DNA of 64,000 nt. Origin: Pseudoxanthomonas sp. JBR18 (GTDB lineage Bacteria; Pseudomonadota; Gammaproteobacteria; Xanthomonadales; Xanthomonadaceae). The notes beneath the pieces are model-generated. The model saw nothing but the letters and a program-made list of their open reading frames with translations. It was not told where the DNA came from and did not search any database. How positions within the stretch are numbered: the first letter of the stretch is position 1; each line of letters opens with the position of its first letter. Below are positions 7,694 to 15,261 of this stretch, in pieces. Made by a program: the position numbers and the translations under genes. The stretch lies in assembly GCF_028198165.1 (NCBI RefSeq), contig NZ_CP116339.1, positions 1,867,001 to 1,931,000 of the forward strand. The letters are read 5' to 3'.

Positions 7694-9508
7694 ATGAAAA
7701 CGCGTCGCGATTTCCTGACCCAGGCGCCTGTCGGCCTGCTGGGTGCCGTAGTGGCCGGCAGTGCCGCTGCCCAGACCGGCGCGCAACCGCCGGCCACGTC
7801 GACGCCACCGCCGCCGGGTTCGCCCGGAGCGTTCAATACCGCGCCGCCGGTGGGACCCAAGCTGGACACCGCCACTTTCGCCCAGGCGGAGAAGCTGATG
7901 CAGGTGACGATGACCGAGCCGCAGCGCGCCATGGCGGTGGCCAACTGGCCGACCTCGCTGGCCGGCCTGCTGGAGCGTCGCACCGGCCCGCGCAAGGTCG
8001 CGCTGGAAGAGGGGTTGGCGCCGGCCACCACCTGGTTCCCGGCGATGGGGCGCGCGCAGGTCGGCCCGACGCGTAATCGCTTCATGTCGTCCAAGGTTGC
8101 CGAGATGCCGCTGCCGGCGAAAGACGAGGACATCGCCTTCGCCTCGGTGGCTCAGCTGGGCGCGTGGATCCGCACGCGCCAGCTCACTTCCACCCGCCTG
8201 ACCAAGCTCTACCTCGAACGTTTGAAGCGCTTCGACCCGCAGCTGCGCTGCGTGATCACCCTATGCGAGTCGCACGCGCTGGAGCAGGCCGCGCAGGCCG
8301 ACCGGGAGATCGCCGCCGGCCATTACCGCGGTCCGCTGCACGGCATCCCGTGGGGCGCCAAGGACCTGCTCGACACCGCCGGCATCCCGACCACCTATGG
8401 TGCCGAGCCGTTCAAGCATCGGGTGCCAAAGGGCGATGGGGCGGTGACCCGCAAGCTCAACGCGGCCGGCGCGGTGCTGGTGGCCAAGCTCAGCCTGGGC
8501 GCACTGGCGCTCAACGACATCTGGTTCGGCGGGCAGACGATGAACCCGTGGCTGCCGCAGGAGGGCGCCTCCGGCTCCAGTGCAGGGCCTGCCGCGGCCA
8601 CGGCGGCCGGCCTGGTGGCGTTCGCCATCGGCAGCGAAACCCAGGGCAGCATCATCAGCCCGTGCATGCGCTGCGGCACCACCGGCCTGCGCCCCACCTA
8701 TGGCCGCGTGCCGCGCACCGGCGCCATGACCCTGTGCTGGACCATGGACAAGCTGGGCCCGATCACCCGTTCGGTGGAGGACACCCTGCTGGTCCTGCAG
8801 GCCATCCACGGCACCGACCCGGGCGACACCGCCAGCGTGGCCGCGTACCTCGATTACGACGCGGACGCATCGATCAAGGGCCTGAAGGTCGGCTACTTCC
8901 CCGCCTGGATGCAGGAGGCACCCGCCACAGACCTGGATCGCGCCGCGCTCGATCACCTGCGCGCGCTGGGCCTGGTCCCCACCGAGGTGTCATTGCCCGG
9001 CTGGCCCTACGACGATCTCAACCTGCTGCTGTTCGCCGAGGCCGCCGCCGCCTTCGAGGAACTCACGCTATCAGGCCAGGTTGAACAGCTGAGCGAGCAG
9101 ACCCCGGACGCGTGGCCCAACCTGTTCCGCGAGGCGCGCTTCCTCTCCGCCGTGGATTTCGTCCAGGCCGACCGCCTGCGCCGCAAGGTGGCCGCCGAGA
9201 TGGCACGCGTGATGGGCGAGGTGGACCTGCTGCTGGTGCCCTCACTGCGCGACGAGATGATGGTCATCTCCAACATGACCGGCCAGCCCGCGCTCACCCT
9301 GCGCACCGGCTTTGTGGAAGTCAGCCAGGTCCGCAGCGACTGGGCACCCGATCCCAAGCACCCGCGCCCGACGCTGGCCAAGCCGCACCGCGTGCCCTAC
9401 GGCGTGACCCTGGTTGGTCGATTGTTCGAGGAAGGCACGCTGGGCCGCGTCGGCAGCGCGCTGGAAGCGAAGGTGGCGGTAGCGGGGGAGCGGCCGGTGG
9501 GGTTTTGA
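7694..9508 (+). CDS. Tat-exported amidase (amidase-signature family)
   Basis: 604 residues. The ATG at 7694 follows GGAGAG and opens a twin-arginine signal (MKTRRDFLTQAPVGLLGAVV ... SAAAQ). The amidase-signature core has the catalytic lysine in WGAKDLLDTAGIPTTYG and the Ser-cisSer-Ser relay in GASGSSAGPAAATAAG and SETQGSI. The C-terminal half contains DLLLVPSLRDE and NMTGQPALTL segments typical of the family. The substrate (an amide or aryl-acylamide in the periplasm) is not predictable. Export by Tat implies folding in the cytoplasm first. Confidence 0.88.
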   Translation: MKTRRDFLTQAPVGLLGAVVAGSAAAQTGAQPPATSTPPPPGSPGAFNTAPPVGPKLDTATFAQAEKLMQVTMTEPQRAMAVANWPTSLAGLLERRTGPRKVALEEGLAPATTWFPAMGRAQVGPTRNRFMSSKVAEMPLPAKDEDIAFASVAQLGAWIRTRQLTSTRLTKLYLERLKRFDPQLRCVITLCESHALEQAAQADREIAAGHYRGPLHGIPWGAKDLLDTAGIPTTYGAEPFKHRVPKGDGAVTRKLNAAGAVLVAKLSLGALALNDIWFGGQTMNPWLPQEGASGSSAGPAAATAAGLVAFAIGSETQGSIISPCMRCGTTGLRPTYGRVPRTGAMTLCWTMDKLGPITRSVEDTLLVLQAIHGTDPGDTASVAAYLDYDADASIKGLKVGYFPAWMQEAPATDLDRAALDHLRALGLVPTEVSLPGWPYDDLNLLLFAEAAAAFEELTLSGQVEQLSEQTPDAWPNLFREARFLSAVDFVQADRLRRKVAAEMARVMGEVDLLLVPSLRDEMMVISNMTGQPALTLRTGFVEVSQVRSDWAPDPKHPRPTLAKPHRVPYGVTLVGRLFEEGTLGRVGSALEAKVAVAGERPVGF

Positions 9509-10011
9509 GGGTTGGGGCGCCCGGCCTGCCGAAAGACGCTGAGAGGGGACGGATGCGAAGCGCGGTGCAGAGGGCAAGGAGGATAAAAACTGTATTCCGA
9601 CTCCAGTTCTCGTCACCGCATCCACAGTGTCGTCACGAAGGGGTGCGCGCATGCGAGGTGGCTCGCAACCATTGATAACGGGGCCGGACCGGACGCACCG
9701 AGATCATCCGGCGGAGGGCTCCTGCCCCGTCGCGATCTTCGTGGCCGCGCTCTCCTTCTCGAGCTAACGCCATCCAACACCCGTTAACGTTGCGGCCCGC
9801 AACGTGGGCGGAACTCCGCACGATATCGGGGTCTGCGCGCCCCGCGATGTTGTACCGGGTTCTGTCCGCCCCTTATTCCGACACCCGACGAGCAACTCAC
9901 GCGCGTAAATGGCACTGCAAGCATTTGATTTCTGTCGGGAACTTTGAATTGACGCCGCCAACGGCGACAGCACAGAATCCAGATAAAACCCCTTCGAGGG
10001 GTCTAATAGTA
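9509..10011. other. Left flank of the integron cassette array; no integrase gene
   Basis: No tyrosine-recombinase reading frame is present. Notable items are a perfect inverted repeat ACGTTGCGG-C-CCGCAACGT (9787-9805), a stem-loop CCCCTTCGAGGGG (9989-10001) and a weak promoter-like pair (TTGACG at 9949, CAGAAT at 9973) that could drive the first cassette. These may be the relic of an attI/Pc region. Confidence 0.4.
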
Positions 10012-10018
10012 GTTAGGG
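10012..10018 (+). other. Candidate left boundary core of the cassette array (attI-like)
   Basis: GTTAGGG resembles the integron core GTTRRRY except for the last base. It is the only such core between the amidase gene and the first cassette gene, where attI or a preceding attC core would lie. Confidence 0.35.
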
Positions 10019-10033
10019 CACTAAGGGGGTTCT

Positions 10034-10615
10034 TTGCAAATCACAGAACAGCAAAACCGAGCTGCTGGAGACTTCGTCGATCTAATTGCGAGACGATTGG
10101 GTTCTGGCCGCGCTATCCATCCAGAAACCGCAATAGCCTCCTCTGCCCGCATTTCAGGGAGTTTGCTCCTGCGGTCATTCGGTTTCGATCTTGATTCGGA
10201 AGAGCCGGGCACGGTTCTGCTCTCCAATGAGGCAAACGAACAAGGCCCTAACTTGGTCAATCTACTCGGTGCATTCTTGGCTAGGAATCGGGTTACGCTT
10301 GATTCAACCATGCTTGGCGGCGCGCCCGAACATCGCGGCACGCAACCAAATCTCGATATACAACAGTCACTCGCATTACTACAGGCGGATGCGCTTCAAA
10401 TTGCTGCGCGGCATTCACTGTCGCTGCGACAAGCCGCGGAGGCCGCTGCCTTAGCTACCGGCTTCATCGTCAAGGAGTGCGTAGCATCTGTTGGTGGGGA
10501 GGTTGGCTTCAATGTCGCAGCTTTCGGATTCATTGAGGGCAGCAAGACTGTTCCGCCACTTCTGAACCCCGCCAGCAAACCATCTTCTTCAAAGCCGTGG
10601 TACAAGTTCTGGTAG
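10034..10615 (+). CDS. Cassette 1: hypothetical protein
   Basis: 193 residues from a TTG preceded by AAGGGGG. The first half is mixed alpha-beta; the middle is a long helical, Ala-rich segment (SLALLQADALQIAARHSLSLRQAAEAAALA) shown here only in outline; the C terminus is Ser/Pro-rich and ends KPWYKFW. No family is recognised. It is the first gene of the array, ending 15 bp before attC 1. Base composition is poorer in GC than the flanking chromosome, as usual for cassettes. Confidence 0.6.
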   Translation: MQITEQQNRAAGDFVDLIARRLGSGRAIHPETAIASSARISGSLLLRSFGFDLDSEEPGTVLLSNEANEQGPNLVNLLGAFLARNRVTLDSTMLGGAPEHRGTQPNLDIQQSLALLQADALQIAARHSLSLRQAAEAAALATGFIVKECVASVGGEVGFNVAAFGFIEGSKTVPPLLNPASKPSSSKPWYKFW

Positions 10616-10630
10616 GGCCGTGGTCTCGGG

Positions 10631-10680
10631 CCCTAACAATTCATTCAAGCCGAAGTTGCTTCGCAACTCGGCTTAACTCA
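10631..10680 (+). repeat. attC 1, left part (interrupted by an IS1111-type element)
   Basis: It starts with CCCTAAC and contains the stem pair CAAGCCGAAGTTG / CAACTCGGCTTAA. The IS begins after CTTAACTCA; the remaining right half AGGCGTTAGGC is at 11836-11846. Joined, the halves restore an ordinary attC ending CTCAGGCGTTAGGC. Confidence 0.9.
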
Positions 10681-10702
10681 GCAGCTGTCTTCCGATGAGT
10701 GG

Positions 10703-11626
<924 letters not shown>

Positions 11627-11695
11627 GGCCGTTCTCCGATAGAGTTGGCTGGTCGAGAACATCGCGCCCGTAGCCCACGCTTATCAGTTCGAGGG

Positions 11696-11798
11696 TGACT
11701 TCGGTCAACTGTCCGTGCGCAGGGCGCGAGCACCGGCATGCGGCCCCTGCTGAGTTACGGTGCTGCTACACCGAGGCGTTATCGGGCGCGCATGCCGG
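11696..11798 (-). ncRNA. Putative bridge/seek RNA core with attC-matching target guides
   Basis: In the noncoding end of the IS, a perfect 10-bp stem (CCGGCATGCG, 11733-11742, with CGCATGCCGG, 11789-11798) encloses an internal loop split by a hairpin (CGGTG/CACCG, 11758-11762 and 11769-11773). The loop strands read, on the minus strand, TAACGCCT and TAACTCA. The insertion point in attC is TAACTCA|GGCGTTA, so one strand complements the right half and the other complements the opposite strand of the left half. ACAGTTG (11706-11712) can pair with the IS end CAGCTGT with one G-U pair, and GAAGTCA (11696-11702) resembles the other end GAAGACA, a possible donor loop. The RNA itself is inferred. Confidence 0.65.
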
Positions 11799-11835
11799 GC
11801 TCTCGGCGCCTACAGTAGGGAAACTGGAAGACATA

Positions 11836-11846
11836 AGGCGTTAGGC
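11836..11846 (+). repeat. attC 1, right part
   Basis: AGGCGTTAGGC, the end of attC 1 with core GTTAGGC (11840-11846), separated from its left part by the IS1111-type element. Confidence 0.85.
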
Positions 11847-12021
11847 GTGTGGCGTCTTCCTTGGCATGGCGTTCCCGCTTGCACCAGCAATTGTGCCGCC
11901 TGACACTTGGCAGGTCACCTCATCGGATGGTCAACGTGGCAAGCCCTGCATCGGACGCAGTACAAGACAATCGCCGTGTCGGCTCGCGCGCCCTGTCGGC
12001 CATCCGCGTTGGGCCGTCCTG
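11847..12021 (+). repeat. Gene-poor cassette, copy 1 of 3
   Basis: A cassette body of about 175 bp that recurs at 12449-12623 and 13798-13972 with no length change. A GTG at 11849 opens a 76-residue frame (VASSLAWRSRLHQQLCRLTL...) that runs on through attC 2. The frame is kept in all three copies, but there is no ribosome site and the GTG is 2 bp from the core, so coding is doubtful. Longest shared block is about 70 bp around GGCAGGTCACCTCATCGG. Confidence 0.7.
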
Positions 12022-12081
12022 GCCTAACAAGTCAATCAAGCCGAAACCGCTTCGCGGTTCGGCTTATTTCCAGCGTTAGAG
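12022..12081 (+). repeat. attC 2
   Basis: Starts GCCTAAC, stem AAGCCGAAACCGC / GCGGTTCGGCTTA, core GTTAGAG (12075-12081). The left arm has GTCAATCAAG rather than the commoner TTCATTCAAG, a variant shared with attC 4 and attC 8, the three sites that end the repeated cassette. Confidence 0.85.
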
Positions 12082-12085
12082 CCCT

Positions 12086-12394
12086 TTGGAAACTTGGCAG
12101 CCCATTACAGTCGTTGAGCTTGAGGTGCTGGTTGCCGATCAGTTTTCCAACTGCTCGCCTGCTCAACAGATTGTATTTGCCTCGTATCGCGTTCCTTTTT
12201 ACTTGGTACCTTTTCAGCGTAGCCGCTTGTTGGAGCATGTTCTTGTCGTTGCGGAGTTGCCATCTGGCCTACTTTACTACGAGGATGTTGAGGGGGGATT
12301 TGAGGTTGGAGTGCTAGATGCCGACGGCATCCTGCAGGACCATGGCTGCAACCAGTTGGAGTTGACTCATGTGCTATCGCGAGCAGGGCTCTAA
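12086..12394 (+). CDS. Cassette gene: hypothetical protein, 102 aa
   Basis: A TTG at 12086 opens a frame beginning LETWQPITVVELEVLVADQF, 5 bp after the attC core. It is rich in hydrophobic strands and acidic residues (LPSGLLYYEDVEGGFEVGVLD) and may be a small alpha-beta protein. The stop lies inside the start of attC 3, a usual cassette layout. No family is recognised. The same coding pattern is not seen elsewhere in the window. An internal start is possible since there is no strong ribosome site. Confidence 0.6.
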   Translation: METWQPITVVELEVLVADQFSNCSPAQQIVFASYRVPFYLVPFQRSRLLEHVLVVAELPSGLLYYEDVEGGFEVGVLDADGILQDHGCNQLELTHVLSRAGL

Positions 12395-12448
12395 CAAATC
12401 ATTCAAGCCGAACCCGCTTCGCGGGTCGGCTTAATTCTGGTGTTAGGC
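12389..12448 (+). repeat. attC 3
   Basis: Starts CTCTAAC, stem AAGCCGAACCCGC / GCGGGTCGGCTTAA, core GTTAGGC (12442-12448). Confidence 0.9.
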
Positions 12449-12623
12449 GTGTGCCTTCTTCTTTGGCTTGGTTCTCCCGCTTGCACCACCCCTTGCGCCG
12501 GCTGACACTTGGCGGGTCACCTCATCGGACGAACAACGTGGCAAGCCCTGCATCGGATGCAGCACAAGACAATCGGCCAATCGGCTCGCAAGCGCAGCCG
12601 ACCACCTGCGTTGGGCCGTCCTG
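12449..12623 (+). repeat. Gene-poor cassette, copy 2 of 3
   Basis: Same length as the copy at 11847 and clearly homologous, but the most diverged of the three. The frame from GTG 12451 starts VPSSLAWFSRLHHPLRRLTL and stays open through attC 4. Confidence 0.7.
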
Positions 12624-12683
12624 GCCTAACAAGTCAATCAAGCCGAAGCCGCTTCGCGGCTCGGCTTATTCCCAGCGTTAGGC
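12624..12683 (+). repeat. attC 4
   Basis: Starts GCCTAAC, stem AAGCCGAAGCCGC / GCGGCTCGGCTTA, core GTTAGGC (12677-12683). Confidence 0.9.
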
Positions 12684-12706
12684 GTTCAACCATGAGAGGG
12701 AAAGGA

Positions 12707-12961
12707 ATGGAACAGTCGTGCAATGATTGTGGCTGTGCTGTCGGCGACCTTCACGAAACGTTCTGTATCAAGGAGCGTTGCCCATTTTGTGCCGGACAAC
12801 TGGTTTCTTGCGGGTGCGTTTCGAAGGTTCTAGAGTTGAACGCTCAAGAGCAGCAGGCTCTCGATGAGTACGTCGACGATGAAGTCGAACCACTTAGAGG
12901 CATCAATGCTCGTTGGATCAAGGCGCTCAATCGAAAAGGCAGAGTTCCCTTCAACGGCTGA
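12707..12961 (+). CDS. Cassette gene: small cysteine-rich, zinc-ribbon-like protein
   Basis: 84 residues from ATG 12707, chosen because AGGGAAAGGA lies directly upstream; ATG 12692 is an alternative five codons longer. Eight cysteines fall in the first 37 residues (CNDCGC, then C-x4-CPFC and CGC), the spacing of a double metal-binding ribbon. The C-terminal half is helical and acidic (AQEQQALDEYVDDEVEPLRG). It may bind zinc and a nucleic acid or protein partner. No named family is certain. It ends 9 bp before attC 5. Confidence 0.7.
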   Translation: MEQSCNDCGCAVGDLHETFCIKERCPFCAGQLVSCGCVSKVLELNAQEQQALDEYVDDEVEPLRGINARWIKALNRKGRVPFNG

Positions 12962-12970
12962 CGCACTGCC

Positions 12971-13027
12971 GCCTAACAGGTCATTCAAGGCGGACGGCTT
13001 CGCCGCCGCTTAATTCCAGCGTTAGCA
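12971..13027 (+). repeat. attC 5
   Basis: Starts GCCTAAC, stem TCAAGGCGGACGGC / GCCGCCGCTTAA, core GTTAGCA (13021-13027). It belongs to a second attC type (GGCGGACG stem) also seen at attC 13. Confidence 0.88.
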
Positions 13028-13031
13028 CTCT

Positions 13032-13382
13032 ATGACAGATTCGCTCTCCGTCAACGAAGCGCTGGACAAGCTAGGCCATCTCGACGGGGAGCCCGTGACC
13101 GTCCATGGAATTCTCCACTTTGAGTTCGAGCACATTGCCATCTGGCACTACCCGAAGGGGGAGAGGCGCGACATCGAGCCATTCGGCCAAGCTAGTTCCA
13201 GCATTTGGCTTAGTACCGGCACTGGCAGCGTGCAACTCAACGAGAGAGGCCTGGAGAAACTTCACGGGCATCGCGTATCGGTTTTGGGTACGCTCTATGC
13301 ACCGGGCCCGCGCTTCAGTGGTTGCGGGCATCTTTCTGGCACCCCTGCGGAAATTCTGGTGAGCTCCATCGACCGCCTGTAA
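13032..13382 (+). CDS. Cassette gene: OB-fold-like hypothetical protein
   Basis: 116 residues from ATG 13032, 4 bp after the attC core. The order of strands (DGEPVTVHGILHFEFEHIAI, then VSVLGTLYAPGP near the C terminus) resembles small OB-fold proteins that test a hydrophobic ligand or nucleic acid, but no catalytic residues stand out. A single protein, not part of an operon: each cassette carries its own attC. It ends 3 bp before attC 6. Confidence 0.6.
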   Translation: MTDSLSVNEALDKLGHLDGEPVTVHGILHFEFEHIAIWHYPKGERRDIEPFGQASSSIWLSTGTGSVQLNERGLEKLHGHRVSVLGTLYAPGPRFSGCGHLSGTPAEILVSSIDRL

Positions 13383-13385
13383 GGG

Positions 13386-13445
13386 TGCTAACAATTCATT
13401 CAAGCCGAAGTTGCTTCGCAACTCGGCTTAATTCAAGTGTTAGGC
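13386..13445 (+). repeat. attC 6
   Basis: Starts TGCTAAC, stem AAGCCGAAGTTGC / GCAACTCGGCTTAA, core GTTAGGC (13439-13445). The stem arms are identical to those of attC 1. Confidence 0.9.
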
Positions 13446-13449
13446 ACGC

Positions 13450-13734
13450 ATGGCAAGCGATCAGTTGTTCAATGTTCTTCAAATGGTCGACGGCGAGACC
13501 ACATTCATTCGCTTCGTCGAGTTGCTGGCGGCAGAGCGTGACTCGGCGGACAAGTTGCCTCCGACCCTTGACGGGTTTCAGGGCGCCTGGGCCAACCAAA
13601 CCATCGCAGATTTCCTGCGTGCCGGCGCTGCCTGGGCGGAGGACTCTGAGTTTGGCGTTCGGCCAGGGCCCAAGCCCACCAACCCGTGGCAGCTGTTTGC
13701 TACCTTCTTGTGGGCAGGGCGTGGCTACGAGTAG
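13450..13734 (+). CDS. Cassette gene: DUF7660-like protein
   Basis: 94 residues from ATG 13450. The pattern is a helix FIRFVELLAAERDSAD, then WANQTIADFLRAGAAWAED, then NPWQLFATFLWAGRGYE at the C terminus. This WxN...FL.A...W..D...W..FA..L..A..YE arrangement is that of the small helical DUF7660 family, often found near polymorphic-toxin immunity genes or in integrons. Biochemical role unknown. It stops 3 bp before attC 7. Confidence 0.6.
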   Translation: MASDQLFNVLQMVDGETTFIRFVELLAAERDSADKLPPTLDGFQGAWANQTIADFLRAGAAWAEDSEFGVRPGPKPTNPWQLFATFLWAGRGYE

Positions 13735-13737
13735 CGC

Positions 13738-13797
13738 GCCTAACAATTCATTCAAGCCGAAGCCGCTTCGCGGCTCGGCTTAATTCAGGCGTTAGGC
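13738..13797 (+). repeat. attC 7
   Basis: Starts GCCTAAC, stem AAGCCGAAGCCGC / GCGGCTCGGCTTAA, core GTTAGGC (13791-13797). Confidence 0.9.
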
Positions 13798-13972
13798 GTG
13801 TGACTTGTTCTCTGGCTCGGCGCTCCCGGTTGCACCAGCCATCGCGCCGCCTGACACTTGGCAGGTCACCTCATCGGATGGTCAACGTGGCAAGCCCTGC
13901 ATCGGACGCAGTACAAGACAATCGGCGTGTCGGCTTGCAAGATCAGCCGGCCACCTGCGTTGGGCCGTCCTG
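13798..13972 (+). repeat. Gene-poor cassette, copy 3 of 3
   Basis: Nearly identical to the copy at 11847 over its central 70 bp and of equal length. The frame from GTG 13800 begins VTCSLARRSRLHQPSRRLTL and continues through attC 8. No ribosome site. Confidence 0.7.
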
Positions 13973-14032
13973 GCCTAACAAGTCAATCAAGCCGAACTGG
14001 CTTCGCCAGTCGGCTTATCTCGGGCACTAGGG
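13973..14032 (+). repeat. attC 8 (degenerate core)
   Basis: Starts GCCTAAC with stem AAGCCGAACTGGC / GCCAGTCGGCTTA, but the expected GTTAGGC core reads ACTAGGG (14026-14032). The site may therefore be poor or dead for recombination on that side. Confidence 0.8.
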
Positions 14033-14040
14033 GCTAGAAC

Positions 14041-14469
14041 ATGTGGGCAAACTTCGGTGGCATGCCAAAGCTGCTAAAGTTCCTCACTGCGCATGCAGCG
14101 TGCTGCCTTATATTTTTCTTCGTATCTGTCATTCCAATCGACTATTACGCCATACAAGGTCGACATGTCACTTACGCTGAGTGGTGGAGCAGCGGCGCAG
14201 GTGTATTCGCATGCTTGATCGGCCTCGTTGGTCCTTTCGTGGCGTGGGCACTCGCGTCAAAAAAACCATATGCACGCGCTGTGTATTTAGGGTTTCTAGC
14301 CCTTGCGTTTTTAGCACCATGCCCGTTCTTTGGCATGCTCGCCTATGTTTTGCCTGGTCTACTTGTTGTGGGTGTCGGTGCGTTCTACCTCTATAAGTGG
14401 CGGAGCGTGCAGGCGTACTTCGCCCCTAAAAATTCATTCAAGCCGAACCCGCTTCGCGGGTCGGCTTAA
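14041..14469 (+). CDS. Cassette gene: small integral membrane protein ending in attC
   Basis: 142 residues from ATG 14041 (a second ATG at 14062 is possible). Four hydrophobic helices are visible, starting AACCLIFFFVSVIPIDYY and continuing through AGVFACLIGLVGPFVAWALA and VYLGFLALAFLAPCPFFGML to a last helix. The stop codon falls inside attC 9, so the last dozen residues (NSFKPNPLRGSA) are translated attC. No family is recognised. Membrane location is clear, function is not. Confidence 0.65.
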   Translation: MWANFGGMPKLLKFLTAHAACCLIFFFVSVIPIDYYAIQGRHVTYAEWWSSGAGVFACLIGLVGPFVAWALASKKPYARAVYLGFLALAFLAPCPFFGMLAYVLPGLLVVGVGAFYLYKWRSVQAYFAPKNSFKPNPLRGSA

Positions 14470-14483
14470 TTCAGGCGTTAGAC
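14424..14483 (+). repeat. attC 9
   Basis: Starts CCCTAAA, a variant of the usual RYYYAAC. Stem AAGCCGAACCCGC / GCGGGTCGGCTTAA, core GTTAGAC (14477-14483). It overlaps the end of the upstream membrane-protein gene. Confidence 0.85.
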
Positions 14484-14496
14484 CTGCACAACACTT

Positions 14497-15189
14497 ATGC
14501 GCACAGCTGACCCACAGAACATAAAAAGCGATTTCCTCTCAGGCCTTTCTGATATTGAAGGCGTGCTAGCGAACTTCGCCACAGTAGCTCTACCGAAAAG
14601 CAATAAGAATCTCATTGCAGAGTATTCATTCCTTGGCGCTTCAGTGCTGCTCGAGGGATTCATAAGTGACCTATTTGTTGCCTACATCAACAAGAAGAGT
14701 GGGCCATTCATTGGCGCACTGACTCAGAAGATGACGATAGAGAGCACGGATGACTACGCAAAGAGAGCAATTCCGCTGTCCACAGTGGATATCGCATCGC
14801 ACTTGACTCTAGAGAAGATCAGGAAAGTCCTAGACCCAAAAGGCTGGAACGTTACGTTCGCCATCTCGGCTGATATGAAAGCAAAAGCCGGCATCTGGCT
14901 AGACCTTCCGTACAAAACGCATTTCACTAGCATGCCAAACCGCCAATGCGCGCTCGTAGAAGCGACAAAGGCGATGCGCAACTATCTTGCCCATCGCAGC
15001 AGCGCCTCTCAACAAACGATGCAAACCGCGCTTCACCATGGCAGTCTTACTGCGGGATTCAAGCGCGGCACTAACCAAGTTCACAGCGTTGGCTCATTTC
15101 TAGATAGCACTCCGACAGGAAAGACACAGGCCCGTCTCGTTTTCTACATAGATGAGCTCAAGGGAATGGCTGACCAACTATGTCCATGA
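14497..15189 (+). CDS. Cassette gene: HEPN-motif protein (putative RNase-type effector)
   Basis: 230 residues from ATG 14497. Largely helical. Residues 151-167 read CALVEATKAMRNYLAHR, containing RNYLAH (R161 and H166), an R-x4-H motif in the right helical context for HEPN ribonucleases such as RiboL-PSP-HEPN proteins. The N-terminal half has a second hydrophobic helical bundle (AEYSFLGASVLLEGFISDLF). HEPN proteins often act in toxin-antitoxin or phage defence. No antitoxin or second gene shares the cassette. Family assignment is by motif only. Confidence 0.65.
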   Translation: MRTADPQNIKSDFLSGLSDIEGVLANFATVALPKSNKNLIAEYSFLGASVLLEGFISDLFVAYINKKSGPFIGALTQKMTIESTDDYAKRAIPLSTVDIASHLTLEKIRKVLDPKGWNVTFAISADMKAKAGIWLDLPYKTHFTSMPNRQCALVEATKAMRNYLAHRSSASQQTMQTALHHGSLTAGFKRGTNQVHSVGSFLDSTPTGKTQARLVFYIDELKGMADQLCP

Positions 15190-15193
15190 GCAG

Positions 15194-15248
15194 GTCTAAC
15201 AATTCATTCAAGCCGACGCCTTTGGCGCGGCTTAACTTGGGCGTTATG
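15194..15248 (+). repeat. attC 10
   Basis: Starts GTCTAAC, short stem AAGCCGACGCC / GGCGCGGCTTAA, core GTTATGT (15242-15248), a looser match to GTTRRRY. Confidence 0.82.
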
Positions 15249-15261
15249 TTGCAAGGCAAGC

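Noticed and set aside
9509..10011. A degraded integrase gene left of the array
   Set aside because: No tyrosine-recombinase motif or conserved RHRY box is visible in any frame; I list only an attI-like core with low confidence.
12509..12700. Longer upstream start for the cysteine-rich cassette gene
   Set aside because: The extra frame runs through the repeated cassette and attC 4; the ribosome site supports ATG 12707.
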